Source: Coriolopsis trogii
Taxonomy: Eukaryota > Basidiomycota > Agaricomycetes > Polyporales > Polyporaceae
Length of the DNA: 64,000 nt
Direction: 5' to 3'
Assembly (NCBI GenBank): GCA_020543525.1
Contig: JAHYIO010000036.1
Coordinates: 1 to 64,000, forward strand
Made by a program: the position numbers and the translations under genes. Below the pieces are notes generated by a model. The model was not told where the DNA came from, ran no database searches, and saw only the letters and a list, made by a program, of their open reading frames with translations. The first letter of the stretch is position 1, and every line of letters starts with the position of its first letter. Positions 21,790 to 31,880 of this stretch are shown piece by piece.

Positions 21790-23704
21790 ATGGGCAAAGG
21801 CGTGCGTATTCCATCCTTCCTATCCATCTTCGCCCGCGTCTCACACCGTTCTCTCATCAGTACAGCGCTGCCATCGCGTCTAACCCGGTAAGTCTCCTCG
21901 ATGCCTCCTCCGGCCCGCGCGCTGTACTCACCTCGTCGCACCTCTGCAGTACATCGTCGGTTCCTTCGCATGTATCGGCGGTGGCCTCTTCGGTCTGGAC
22001 ATCTCGTCCATGTCCGGAGTCCTTGCCAACAATTCATACAAGAAACAGTTTGGCTTCCCCGACTCTAATGCCCAGGGTGCCATCGTCGCCTCCATGCCCG
22101 CCGGCTCCTTCGTCGGTGCCCTCCTCGTCTCCAAGCTTGCCGATCTCATCGGTCGCAAGCGGACCATCATCATCGCTGGCTGGATCTGGGTCATCGGCTC
22201 CATCCTCCAGTGTGCCTCCGTCGTGAGTGTCCCTCTCCGCATCCTTGCTATGCCCGCATTCCCGCCTCTTAGACGCCAACTTCGCGAATGTGCGCTTCCT
22301 CGAGCTCCATGCTAACCACCATATATTTGTATCCAGAACCGTGGCATGCTCGTCGCTGGCCGTGTCATCTCTGGTCTCTCCGTCGGCATCGCCTCTGCCA
22401 TCGTCCCCCTCTACCAGTCCGAGATCACCGAGCCCCGCATCCGTGGTCGTCTCGTCTCTCTCCAGCAATGGTCCATCACCTGGGGTATCCTCCTCCAATA
22501 CTTTGTCCAGTTCGGCTGCTCCTACATCGACGGTGTCGCCTCCTTCCGTATCCCCTGGGGTCTCCAGATGATTCCCGCCATCATCCTCTCTCTCGGCATG
22601 CTCTTCTTCCCCGAGTCTCCCCGTTGGCTCGTCGACCACGGCCGCGACGCCGAGGCCCTCGAGATCCTCGCCGATCTCCACGGTGGAGGTAACCCCAAGA
22701 ACGAGCTCGTCCAGCTCGAGATGACCGAGATCAAGGAGCAGGTCGCCTTCGAACAGTCCGAGGGCGCCAAGTCTTACCTCGACCTCTTCCGCCCTGGCAT
22801 CTTCCGCCGTGTCACGCTCGGTGCTTCCCTCCAGATGTGGTCTCAGCTCTCCGGCATGAACATCATGATGTCCGTCTCTTCCTTCGTCTATTTTGGTCTC
22901 TCATTCTGACCGTTTTTTCCGCTTGCAGGTACTACATCGTCTACGTCTTCGAGGGAGCCGGTCTCACCGGTACCCGCGGAAACCTCATCGCGTCCTCTGT
23001 CCAGTACGTCCTCAACGTGGCCATGACCATCCCGGCCATCATCTACATCGACAAATGGGGCCGTCGCCCGATGCTCCTCGCCGGTACCCTCCTCATGGGC
23101 TTCTGGCTCTTCCTCGTCGGCGGTCTCCAGGGCGGCTACGGTGGCTGGGGCGTCGTCGACGGCGACCGCGTCTGGGTGATCGACAACAACGACAGCGTGA
23201 CAAAGGCGGTGATCGTGTGCTCCTACCTCTTCGTCTGCTCCTTCGCCATCACCATGGGCCCCGTCTCGTGGACGTACCCGGCCGAGATCTTCCCCATGCG
23301 CGTGCGCGCCAAGGCCGTCTCGCTCTCGACCGCCGCGAACTGGATGTTCAACTTTGCGCTCGCGTGGGCGGTGCCGCCCGGGCTATCGAACATCGCGTGG
23401 AAGACGTACTTCATCTTCGGCACGTTCAACTTTGCCGCGTTCATCCACATCTTCTTCATGTTCCCCGAGACGGCCGGCCGGACGCTCGAGGAGATCGAGG
23501 AGGTCTTCGCCCAGGGCCACATGTTCTCCGCCTGGAAGATCAAGCGCGACGTCGGGAAGAAGACGCTCGAGGAGGTCAAGGCCGAGGCCAAGGTGCGTTC
23601 TCTCCTCTCATTCAGGATGCAAAAATATATGTACTGACTCGTTCCCTCGCCTGCAGCACGAAATCCACGAGATCGAGAGCCACGAGGAGAAGAGCGCCGC
23701 TTAA
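21790..23704 (+). CDS. MFS monosaccharide (hexose) transporter, 518 aa
   Basis: Exons 21790-21801, 21861-21887, 21950-22222, 22337-22869, 22929-23592 and 23657-23704 close in phase. The product has the 12-TMS sugar porter plan. Visible motifs are FGLDISSMSGVL in TM1, LADLIGRKRT (loop 2-3), RGRLVSLQQW, PESPRWLVDHGR, the TM7 QLSGMN motif continuing across an intron into MMYYIVYVF, DKWGRRPMLL, MGPVSWTYPAEIFPMRVRAK and the PETAGRTLEEIEEVF signature after TM12. It imports hexoses with protons across the plasma membrane. The QLSGMN motif favours a high-affinity glucose-type porter. The first two coding exons are tiny (12 and 27 nt). The gene is divergent from SamB/Mub1. Confidence 0.95.
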
Positions 23705-24534
23705 AGCGGACCCGTCCCTCTCTGCGCCCGTGTCGTCTTCTCGTGCTAGCGTACCCCATCCATCGTCATGTCTTAGCCTCCCTGTCTTCTCACACCCCCA
23801 CTTTGGATCTCATCTGGATCTCCCTATGCCACGCTGCACCGCACGAGTCGAGTCCCTCGGAGTCGGAGTGTCTCCCGCCAGCTGCTCACGACTGTCCGCC
23901 GTCCGCCTATGGACGCGTACGATATAAACGCCCCCTTTCGCCTTCAGGCCCCTGTATTAATAGTGTGTATCAATTTTCTGCCCCGCGACGAACGTGTGCC
24001 AGAGTTGGACCGTTCACCAAGAACAAGAGCTCCGCGCGCGTGCTCAGCGCTTGCAGCGCTTCAGCTCCCGGTCCCGAGATTGTCGGCGTCTACGATCCTT
24101 CTTCTGTGCGGCCGCAGCCTCCCCGGGCCATTGCATGACATTGAACAGGGCCCGGTCTCTCCCTCTCGACTACTTCGGCCGCAGCAGCAACGAAATTCCC
24201 GGGCTCACAATTCAACGAATATTTAACCTTCAGCTCGCGTTTTCCGGTCGGGTTTCGTACATGGACTGACCAAGCCGTGACGTCAACTTGCCCGGTATCG
24301 AGTCCTTTCGATCGTCGTCGAGAGGCCTCCTAAAGGCAGATCTATGCTGCTGTCCTCTCATCCATTCATTGGACCCACTGGTGGCTCCGACGCGTCGGCT
24401 TACTACAACGAGAGAATAGTCCCGCGAGGAGTCACCCGCGCGAATTCTATATAAGCAGAGGGTCACGGCCCACATGTCGAGAGGTACACACAGGTATACT
24501 TACAGACTAGCAGAGAATACCACACGAGAACAAC
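23705..24534. other. Intergenic, promoter of SDR copy 2
   Basis: No gene is seen. TCTATATAAGCAG near 24446-24458 is a probable TATA element, about 85 bp before the SDR start codon. Confidence 0.5.
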
Positions 24535-25516
24535 ATGGCCACGACCAACGAAACCGTATGGTTCATCACAGGGTGCGTCGTCCTTTGCTTCCACCCTGCA
24601 TAAGCAGCTAAACATCCGCATCACCAGGGCAAACCGAGGAATCGGCTTGGAGTTGACCAAGCAGCTGCTCCAGTCGCCCTCGAACACGGTGATCGCAGCG
24701 TGCCGGAGCCCATCGAAGGCGGATGCCTTACAAGCCCTCAGTGAGAAGGCGAACGGCAAGCTGCACATCGTCCCTCTCACCGTCACGGACAAGGCGTCGA
24801 TCGACGCGTGCGCGAAGGAGGTCGCATCCCTCGTCGGGGACAAGGGCGTCGACTATCTCGTCAACAACGCCGGCGTGGTACGCGCATCCCAACTCTCTCC
24901 TTGATCCGAGGAGTGACTGACGTCGACGCCGGTCGGACCCGCTGCAGAACCTGAACCATTCGGACACGGCGACCACCGTGGACACAGATGTGATGCAGCA
25001 GACCTTCCTGACCAACGTCGTCGGCCCGGCGTACATCGCGCAAGCGTTCCTCCCGCTCGTGGAGAAGAGCACGAAGAAGACGATCGTGAACGTCTCGAGC
25101 ACCCTCGGGAGCATCGCGAGCGACTTTGGGGCCATCGCGACGTCGTACGCGATCTCGAAGGCGGCATTGAACATGCTGGTGCGTGCTCCGCTACGCTGTG
25201 CCCGCGCGGCTGGTCAAGCTGACCCGCACGTGCATACGCAGACGTACAAGCAAGCAAAGGCCAAGCCTGAGATCACCGTCGTCTCCATGTGCCCCGGATG
25301 GTTGCAGACTGGTCAGTGGCCCACGCGCGCTCCCGGTAGCACCGTATGATGACGACGACGCTGAACAATGTTGTGCCTCCGACAGACTTGGGTGGCCCGA
25401 ACGCCGATTATCCGGTCTCGGTGGGCGTCGAGGGCGTCCTGAAGGTCGTGACGGGCCTCAAACACGCCGACTCGGGCTCGTTCTTCAACTTCAAGGGAGA
25501 GCGCGTCCCGTGGTAA
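24535..25516 (+). CDS. Short-chain dehydrogenase/reductase, copy 2 (236 aa)
   Basis: Exons 24535-24572, 24628-24877, 24948-25178, 25251-25311 and 25386-25516 have exactly the same sizes and phases as copy 1 at 13533-14502. Motifs are TGANRGIG (cofactor), NNAG, the Ser in NVSSTLGSIASD, YAISK (catalytic Tyr/Lys), MCPGWLQTDLGG and the tail FFNFKGERVPW. The enzyme should be an intact NAD(P)(H)-dependent reductase of the same subfamily; the substrate is unknown. Copies 1 and 2 lie 10 kb apart in opposite orientation, so they are not a simple tandem pair. TATATAAG lies about 85 bp upstream. Confidence 0.93.
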
Positions 25517-25534
25517 GGAAGAACAAATGTCATT

Positions 25535-25599
25535 TCCCTGTAGTCTAGTGGTTACGGCCGTCTTTCTCTTCCTCGTGCACAAGCAAGACCCACCAGGGA
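25535..25599 (+). other. tRNA-like remnant behind SDR copy 2
   Basis: TCCCTGTAGTCTAGTGGTTA looks like the acceptor strand and D arm (A box) of a fungal tRNA. CAGGGA at 25594-25599 could pair with TCCCTG. No anticodon stem or T arm (GGTTCGA) is present between them, so this is at most a degenerate tRNA fragment. It starts only 19 bases after the SDR stop codon. Confidence 0.3.
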
Positions 25600-26602
25600 C
25601 CTCTGCTAGCAACAATAGTTAGTGCGTCGCGTTGATCAGCCGGAATTCCATGCTGTATGTAATGGCTCATGAACGTCGAACATCCGTACTGCTCAAAACA
25701 CATCGCCATGCCCTGTTCTGTGCGTATCTGGCACCCTGGCGGGCACATGCCAGGCCTCCAAGTAGTACCCGCCGCTCCGAGGTCCAAGTTTTCCGTCCAG
25801 ACTCCAGTGGACTCCCAAGTGTCAAACTCCCGCCTCACGATAAACTTTGCAAAAGCCAAATTAATCCCCTACAGGTCGCGGCTCATGGCATCCACGAGAA
25901 CGCGCGCTCGCAACCCACCAGGCTCCCAGTGGGACGCATATATAGAGAAGCGGCACTGAGCTCACGCGAGCCTGGAAAGAGCTATGCAGTACGTGGAGCG
26001 CATTGAGAGACCTACTGGGTATAGTGCAGGCAGCGTACAAGCCGTCACACGGCTCGGGTGAACACATGCTTCTCGAGCTTGCACACAGAGAGGACGATCG
26101 AGGTCAAGCAGATCGTCGTCGAGGAAGCAGAGCAGGCGTCGGCATGGTGGTGTGCCGCATCGAGGATGGTGGACCATAGGAAGGTCTCGTAGAGGATGGC
26201 CTGCCAGCCTGTGATGTAGACGTCACACCATATCAGTCAGTAGTGCTCGGAGCCTGCGTGTACGACCGTCGACGCGGACGTGCGGACAAGGGACAACGAC
26301 TATGATTCTAACAATGGACGGTGGAACTTTTTTGGTACACAGCAGAGGGCAAAAGAATGTACATGGAAGCCATGGGACAGCAGGAGCACACAGCATATAA
26401 CATGATGAAACACGATCAGCGAGATGGGATATGAGCGGAGAGGAAGCAACGAGTGTGGGGAACGTGCAGCAGCGCAAGGCCGTCGCGCAGACGAGTGAGC
26501 AACAAGAGGATACATCGATCAACGAGGCGGAGAAGTGAATGGGAAAAGAGGGACACGCGGATGCTCGTGATGGACGGGCATTTGTTCAAACCGGGGTCAA
26601 AC
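25600..26602. other. Intergenic, no supported gene
   Basis: A minus-strand frame at 25545-25859 is cysteine-containing but has no recognisable fold. A hydrophobic minus-strand stretch near 26080-26220 (ILYETFLWSTILDAA) might be an exon of an unidentified gene. Neither could be completed. Confidence 0.35.
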
Positions 26603-28063
26603 TCACTCAGTCGCTTCACGCTTGCGCGACTTTAGAGAGGAGAGATCAGAGAAACTCCGCCTGAGCTTCACGCCGGTCCTCTTGAGGAAATTCGGTCTCC
26701 GGTCGGTGTTTTCTCGGCTCTGCTCAGCCGCACCCGGAACGGCCAAGTATGTTGGGGAAGAGACCGTGGGAGAAGGGTCGTTACTGCGGCCCCGGACAGG
26801 AGACCCTATCGCGCTGGGGAGCGGACGTGCCTCAGGGAGGCCGAGGATCGACTCGGTCGGTGAGGCCTGTGCGGCGCGAGGGGCAGAGCCAGGGAAGCCC
26901 GGCACCTGCAAGTGCAAGACAGGGATAGTGGCGGGAGGAGAGGGGTCGTTGAGACGGCCTCGGGTGAGAGAGCGGGGTGGGAAAGGAAGACTTGTCTGCG
27001 TTACAGGACTCGGGGCTCGTTCGACTCGAGGGACAGGGCCGGGATCAGCATCGAGGTTGACGTTCTCCGTGATGCGGGCACCAAGGAGACCCGCAGCGCC
27101 GCTAGGACGCTCGACAGAACGCATGATTGGTGAGCCTGCCGTCACAGCGGGGCCTGCAGCAGGATGCACACCGGCGGGGCGCCTGTCATCGGCGAGGGGC
27201 GCGGGTCCATGGGGAGTAGCGGAGGAGGAAGGGTCGGAGGGAGGGGCGGTTGGGTTGGCGATCACGTTGGCAGGTGTTGGCGTGGCCTTCCCTCCCAAGA
27301 GGTTTTCGATCAATGAGCGAAGTACAAGAAACTGAACGTTGAACTCGTCCTTCATGCCCTGGATGTCGGCCTTGAGTTCGGTCTTCACACTGTCGATCTT
27401 CTGGTCGAGTGCGATAACCTTGTCGTCGAGTGCGGTAACCTTGTTGTCGAGTGCGGCAACCTTGTTATCGAGTGCAGCAACCTTGTTGTCGAGTGCGGCC
27501 ACCTTGTTGTCGAGTGCGGCCACCTTGTCATCAAGCACCGAGACCTTGTTGTCGAGGGCCTTCATCTGATGATCGAGCGCACCAACCCTGACATCGAGAT
27601 CCACTATCTTCTCATCGACAACCTTAAACTTGGCGTGATTGTACTCCCAACCGTCCCGCATCTTAGGGGTGACCTTAGCACCCAAGGTCGGACTGCGACC
27701 GCCGTATGGGGCCATCTCTAGAGGTCGTGTGTCCAAAGAACGACTGCGAGGCGGGTCATAGCTTTGTTCAGAGGGGGGGGGGGAGGAACGCCGGAGAGAC
27801 GAGTCGAAGCTCGCTTTGCTGAGTGAGTCTATGATGAGACGAAGAGAGTGTGGGTATGCGCGCGAGAGGGCGGAGGTAACAGCGCGGGACGTACCAAAGG
27901 AGCGCCTGCTCGGCTGGGCAACGGACATCCTGAAGTTGACGGTGAGGAACTGGTTGGGACCGGGGGTGAAAGTGCGAGTGGGGGTCGCCCTGAGCGTGCA
28001 GAGGATTATTTGAGGCGTCTGCTTATCGTCGTCCTCATCTGTGATCTCGATGCGAGGCAGCAT
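26603..28063 (-). CDS. Heptad-repeat coiled-coil protein, function unknown (486 aa)
   Basis: This is a single open exon; I take the ATG at 28063 (MLPRIEITDEDDDKQ) and not the upstream one, because the preceding 57 codons are proline-rich and unconvincing. The first ~150 residues are Ser/Arg/Pro-rich. Residues ~165-250 form a long regular coiled coil in which the heptad VAALDNK is repeated, with variants such as VTALDDK, VIALDQK and MKALDNK. The rest is a disordered Pro/Ser/Ala tail ending in a basic segment (RRSFSDLSSLKSRKREATE). I recognise no enzyme domain. The near-perfect heptads imply stable oligomerisation. Location and partner are unknown. Confidence 0.7.
   Translation of the reverse strand: MLPRIEITDEDDDKQTPQIILCTLRATPTRTFTPGPNQFLTVNFRMSVAQPSRRSFGTSRAVTSALSRAYPHSLRLIIDSLSKASFDSSLRRSSPPPSEQSYDPPRSRSLDTRPLEMAPYGGRSPTLGAKVTPKMRDGWEYNHAKFKVVDEKIVDLDVRVGALDHQMKALDNKVSVLDDKVAALDNKVAALDNKVAALDNKVAALDNKVTALDDKVIALDQKIDSVKTELKADIQGMKDEFNVQFLVLRSLIENLLGGKATPTPANVIANPTAPPSDPSSSATPHGPAPLADDRRPAGVHPAAGPAVTAGSPIMRSVERPSGAAGLLGARITENVNLDADPGPVPRVERAPSPVTQTSLPFPPRSLTRGRLNDPSPPATIPVLHLQVPGFPGSAPRAAQASPTESILGLPEARPLPSAIGSPVRGRSNDPSPTVSSPTYLAVPGAAEQSRENTDRRPNFLKRTGVKLRRSFSDLSSLKSRKREATE
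27405..27570 (-). repeat. 21-bp tandem repeat encoding the heptads
   Basis: The unit reads CTTGTTGTCGAGTGCGGCAAC on the plus strand and recurs about eight times with few changes. It keeps the reading frame, so each unit adds one seven-residue heptad. The central copies are nearly identical, pointing to recent slippage or unequal exchange. Confidence 0.85.
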
Positions 28064-29297
28064 GCTGAGCAGACGGAATGGGGACGAGTGGGAGAAGGCT
28101 GGTGACTCGACCAGGATCGTCGACGGACGAGAAGGAGAAGGAGGAGGAGGAGGAGGACGAACGAGGTGCCACACCCCAAATGCGTGTTGCCTGGCACTGC
28201 CACCGCATCCCCGGCACTTGCCGCGCCCTACCAAACAGCCTCTCGACTCTCACACTCCATCTCCGTCACACACGCGTGTTCACCCAGACGCTCTCCCCAA
28301 TGTTCTGAGCCAGAAGCCCGATATCATTTCCCTGCACGCGCACCACACGAGGGGGTGGACCAGGCTCTCATGCTCATGCTCACGGCCTCTCTCTAACCTG
28401 CTGCTCATCGACGGCATCAATTCCAAATCTCCAATGCTTCCAAGGGTTGGAATGCCGCGTGCATAGTGTATCTGCTCTGCGTTGTGACATTCTCTCCTGA
28501 TGTGTGCGTCAGCCATGCGGCCAACACAGCTGTGCCTTCTCAGGTGCATGTGTATACGCCCCCCACTCCTCACACCGACGGGCGGGTGTTACATACTGCG
28601 ATACACAGGACTTCTGAATGGAGCACAACTCCGAGGTTTGACTCTCCCTCTTCACTGCATCTGAGACAACAAATGTACACAGTATATCCAGTCAGCAACG
28701 TCACCGCGTCCGGCTCTCGCGCCGTCCAGCAGGATATTGAGTGGGCTATCGTACCCTGATGGCCACTTCCGCCCATCGCTAGAGTTTCTGTGGAGGCAGT
28801 GTCATGTGGCGTGTAGATTAGGATTTTACCGTCTCACGAAGTCGTGCGCGGCGTAACCCATAGTGATACTATACTCTCTGGGTGGTGTGCTGTTCATCGC
28901 CCATGGTCACTCGTACGACGGGGCACTTGTGGCACAGTATGGCAGAATACGTAGAAGTTGGGTCATTGGTCGTCAGAGTACATTACTTAGCTGCATGAAG
29001 GTAACATGACTGGGTCGTATGTTCATGAGCAAAGTATGTTGACAAATGAAATTGTAGCTTGGCTTATCGAAGAACCCGACCAGAGACTCTCGAGCATGCT
29101 GCTTAACCACTGGGAAGCAGAATGCAGTCAGAGAGCGGGCGTGATCGGCTGCACGGAGAATAGGTTGTACGTTGATAGTACTGGATCCATGTGGCTTGCC
29201 GTGGTGAAATGGTCGGGCCTTGGAGAGCCGTTGTGGTGGTTGAATGAGTGAAACAGGATGAATTGGTCGATGCAGTGTCAGGTGCACAACCATGAAT
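28064..29297. other. Intergenic; carries a 17-bp match to the fold-back element
   Basis: CACAGTATGGCAGAATA at 28933-28949 is identical to 6264-6280 in the 141-bp palindrome. The rest shows no gene. Confidence 0.45.
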
Positions 29298-29369
29298 TCC
29301 GATATGGTGTAGTGGCTAACATTATCGCCTCTCACGCGATAGCCCGGGGTTCGATTCCCCGTGTCGGAA
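29298..29369 (+). tRNA. tRNA-Glu (anticodon CTC)
   Basis: The 72-nt cloverleaf has acceptor TCCGATA pairing with TGTCGGA, D arm GTGT/ACAT, anticodon stem ATCGC/GCGAT around loop CTCTCAC (anticodon CTC), T arm CGGGG-TTCGATT-CCCCG and discriminator A. Box A (TGGTGTAGTGG) and box B (GGTTCGATTCC) are intact. There is no intron. An identical gene lies at 35491-35562 on the other strand. Confidence 0.96.
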
Positions 29370-29689
29370 TCAGCAGAGGTAAGACCTGGCTAAACTTGCT
29401 TTTTGTGGCTGCTGGAAGTTCATCTTGTCACTTGCATCGGATGTGCCCCGAGTCATACGCTGCATAACAGTCCTTGCACGTTCTCTCAACCTGGGACATC
29501 TGCTCGCACGTGCGGGGAAGTCCGGATGAGAGAGGTGTCCCACACAGAATCCGAGGACCGAAGGGCGGATGGCGTCAGGCGGATGAGTCTGGCCAAACTC
29601 TTTTACTAAACTGCTCGCTCTGTCTCTCGTCCTCCCGCCTGGTCATGAGCGTGCTGAGCGTGATATAAACCTCTGCTTGCCTGGCCATC

Positions 29690-31880
29690 ATGTCTCGATC
29701 CCCATCTCCCAGCGCGGCTCGGGTCCAGCGACCGACAGAGGCTGAAGACAACATGTCGACCACGTCGGAGAAGAATGTGGAGGGAGTGCGGAAACGGTCG
29801 CTGGTGAAGGACGTTGTGCTCATCGTCACCGTCACTCTGGCTATGATACTGAACGTGAGTGTTGTTGTTGCTGTTCACACGCAAGATTCCCTGAGCGTGT
29901 ACGCGACAGACTGCGAACACTACGGCGGTGTCTATTGCGCTTCCCACCATCGGGGCGGACCTGCATATCACGGAGTCGAAGCTGCAGTGGATCATCTCCG
30001 CGTTCTCCCTGAGCTCTGTACGTCTGTTTCTGTGCGCGTGACGGTCGAGGGAACTGAGGGGCGGCGACGTCGTGTGCCAGGGGTGTCTGTTGCTTTTCCT
30101 CGGCCGACTGGCGGACCTGTACGGACGGAAGATGACGTTCATTGCAGGATGCGCGTTCATGGGCGTCATTGGACTGGGCGCGGGCTTTGCACAAGGTGAG
30201 AAGAATCGCCGAGGGGCGCACGCAGTCGCTCACAGGGCGTGTCAGACGAAATCACGGTGGACGTGCTGCGGGGGCTGCAAGGCGTGGGGTCGGCGGCGTC
30301 TATTCCAGCAGCGGTGAGTGGGCGGAGTGGGTGTGGTCGGTGTGTGGGATGCTGAGTGCGCGGCAGCTGGGCATCCTGGCGCACACGTTCCCGCCGTCGC
30401 CGATTCGGTCGATAGCGTTCGCGACGTTCGCGGCTGGGGCGCCGGTGGGGGCCGCGATTGGGAGCGCGATCGGAGGGGTCCTGACGCAGCTGACGGCGTA
30501 CGTCCACCTGTGCCGCGCTTCGCTGTCTGGAGACTGACAGGACGTCAGCCAGAGCTGGCGTTCGACGTTCTGGTTCATGACAGGCCTCAGCGCCCTCTGC
30601 TGTCTCGGCGCTGTGGTTTCCATAGACGGCGACGTGCCCTACGCGCTCGCTGACAGGTGCGCATCTTCCTGCCACACGCACCGACGTCCCTCTCACTCGG
30701 CGCACAGACGCGTCGACTGGCTCGGCGCGCTCCTCGTCACCGCCGGGCTCGTCTTCATCATCTTCGCCCTCAGCGACGGCCCCCTCGCCCCCGACGGCTG
30801 GAAGACCGCCTGTGAGTTCCCTCCGCCCACGTCCCCCGCCCGCCCCTGACCGAATCGCAGACATCATCGCGCTCCTGGTCGTCGGCGTCGTCCTCCTCGT
30901 CCTCTTCGTCCTCTGGGAACGCTACTTGGAGGACGCGCACGTCAGCGCCGACCCCTCCCTCCGCTCTCGATGGTGGACCCCGCCCCCGCTCATGCCCGTC
31001 TCCATCTGGGCACGCGCGAACGGCAAGCTCGCGGTCATGTTCATCGTCGCCTTTGTCGAGTGGTGCAGCTTCAGCACCTTCACCTTCTGGGTCCAGGTCC
31101 GTCCCGCTCTCCACGATCGCCGTCCTCTCTCTCATCCCCTGCAGCTGTACTATCAAGACTACCTCGCCCTCACCCCGATCCTGACCATGGTCCGCCTCCT
31201 GCCCATGTTCGTCAGCGGCGTCATCTGCAACGTCATCGTCGCCCTCGTCGTCGGCCATCTCGACCTCCTCCCCCTCGTCCGTACGTAGCCTCTTCCATCC
31301 CCTTAAAGCCCACTCATGGACTTCACTCCACAGTCCTCGGCACCCTCGCCACCGGAGTTGCCAACCTCCTCTTTGCCCTCATCGTGCCCTCGTCCCCGTA
31401 CTGGGCCTTTGGCTTCCCCGCCGCCATCGTCTCCGTCTTCGGCGCCGACTTTGTCTTCGCCACCGGCACCCTCTTCGTCGCCAAGGTCTGCCTCCCCCAC
31501 GAGCAGTCCGTCGGCGGCGCCCTCTTCCAGACCCTCACCCAGCTCGGCACCGCCTTCGGCCTCGCCATCTCCACCGTCGTGTTCAACGCGACGCTCAAGA
31601 AGCGGTCCGAGGAGCTCGGCGTCACGCTCAACGACGAGGCCACGAACGCCCCCCCGCCCGCCCAGCTGACGGCGTACAAGGACGCGATGTGGACCGGGTT
31701 TGCCTTTGGCGTTTTCGGTCAGTTTATCGGTGCGCTTGTGGGGTGATGTCTGACTCTATTGTCGGTGTAGGTGCGCTCCTCGCGCTCGTCTTTCTACGTG
31801 GCGTTGGCGTCGTCGGACACCGCAAGGGAGACGAGGACACCGAGAGCGAAAAGACGGTCGCGAACGAGCCCGAGTCGTAG
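29690..31880 (+). CDS. MFS drug:H+ antiporter-like transporter (DHA2-type, 554 aa)
   Basis: Eleven exons (29690-29854, 29910-30017, 30081-30195, 30246-30313, 30367-30497, 30549-30656, 30708-30811, 30861-31096, 31145-31280, 31334-31717, 31771-31880) sum to 555 codons with all phases closing. Key features are TM1 LIVTVTLAMILNTANTTAV, ALPTIGADLHI, the loop 2-3 motif GRLADLYGRKM, RGLQGVGSAASIP, and motif C-like GAPVGAAIGSAIGG. About 14 membrane segments are expected. The pattern fits aminotriazole/boron-resistance (Atr1-like) exporters of the plasma membrane. The substrate is not deducible. The N-terminal ~38 residues are cytosolic and Ser-rich. It sits between the two inverted tRNA-Glu genes. 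Confidence 0.9.

Noticed and set aside
22893..23927. 344-codon plus-strand frame
   Set aside because: Out-of-frame shadow of sugar transporter exons 5-6.
27405..27570. Regular repeats resembling a CRISPR array
   Set aside because: Units are 21 bp without spacers, lie in a coding frame and encode heptads; CRISPR arrays are not expected in fungi.
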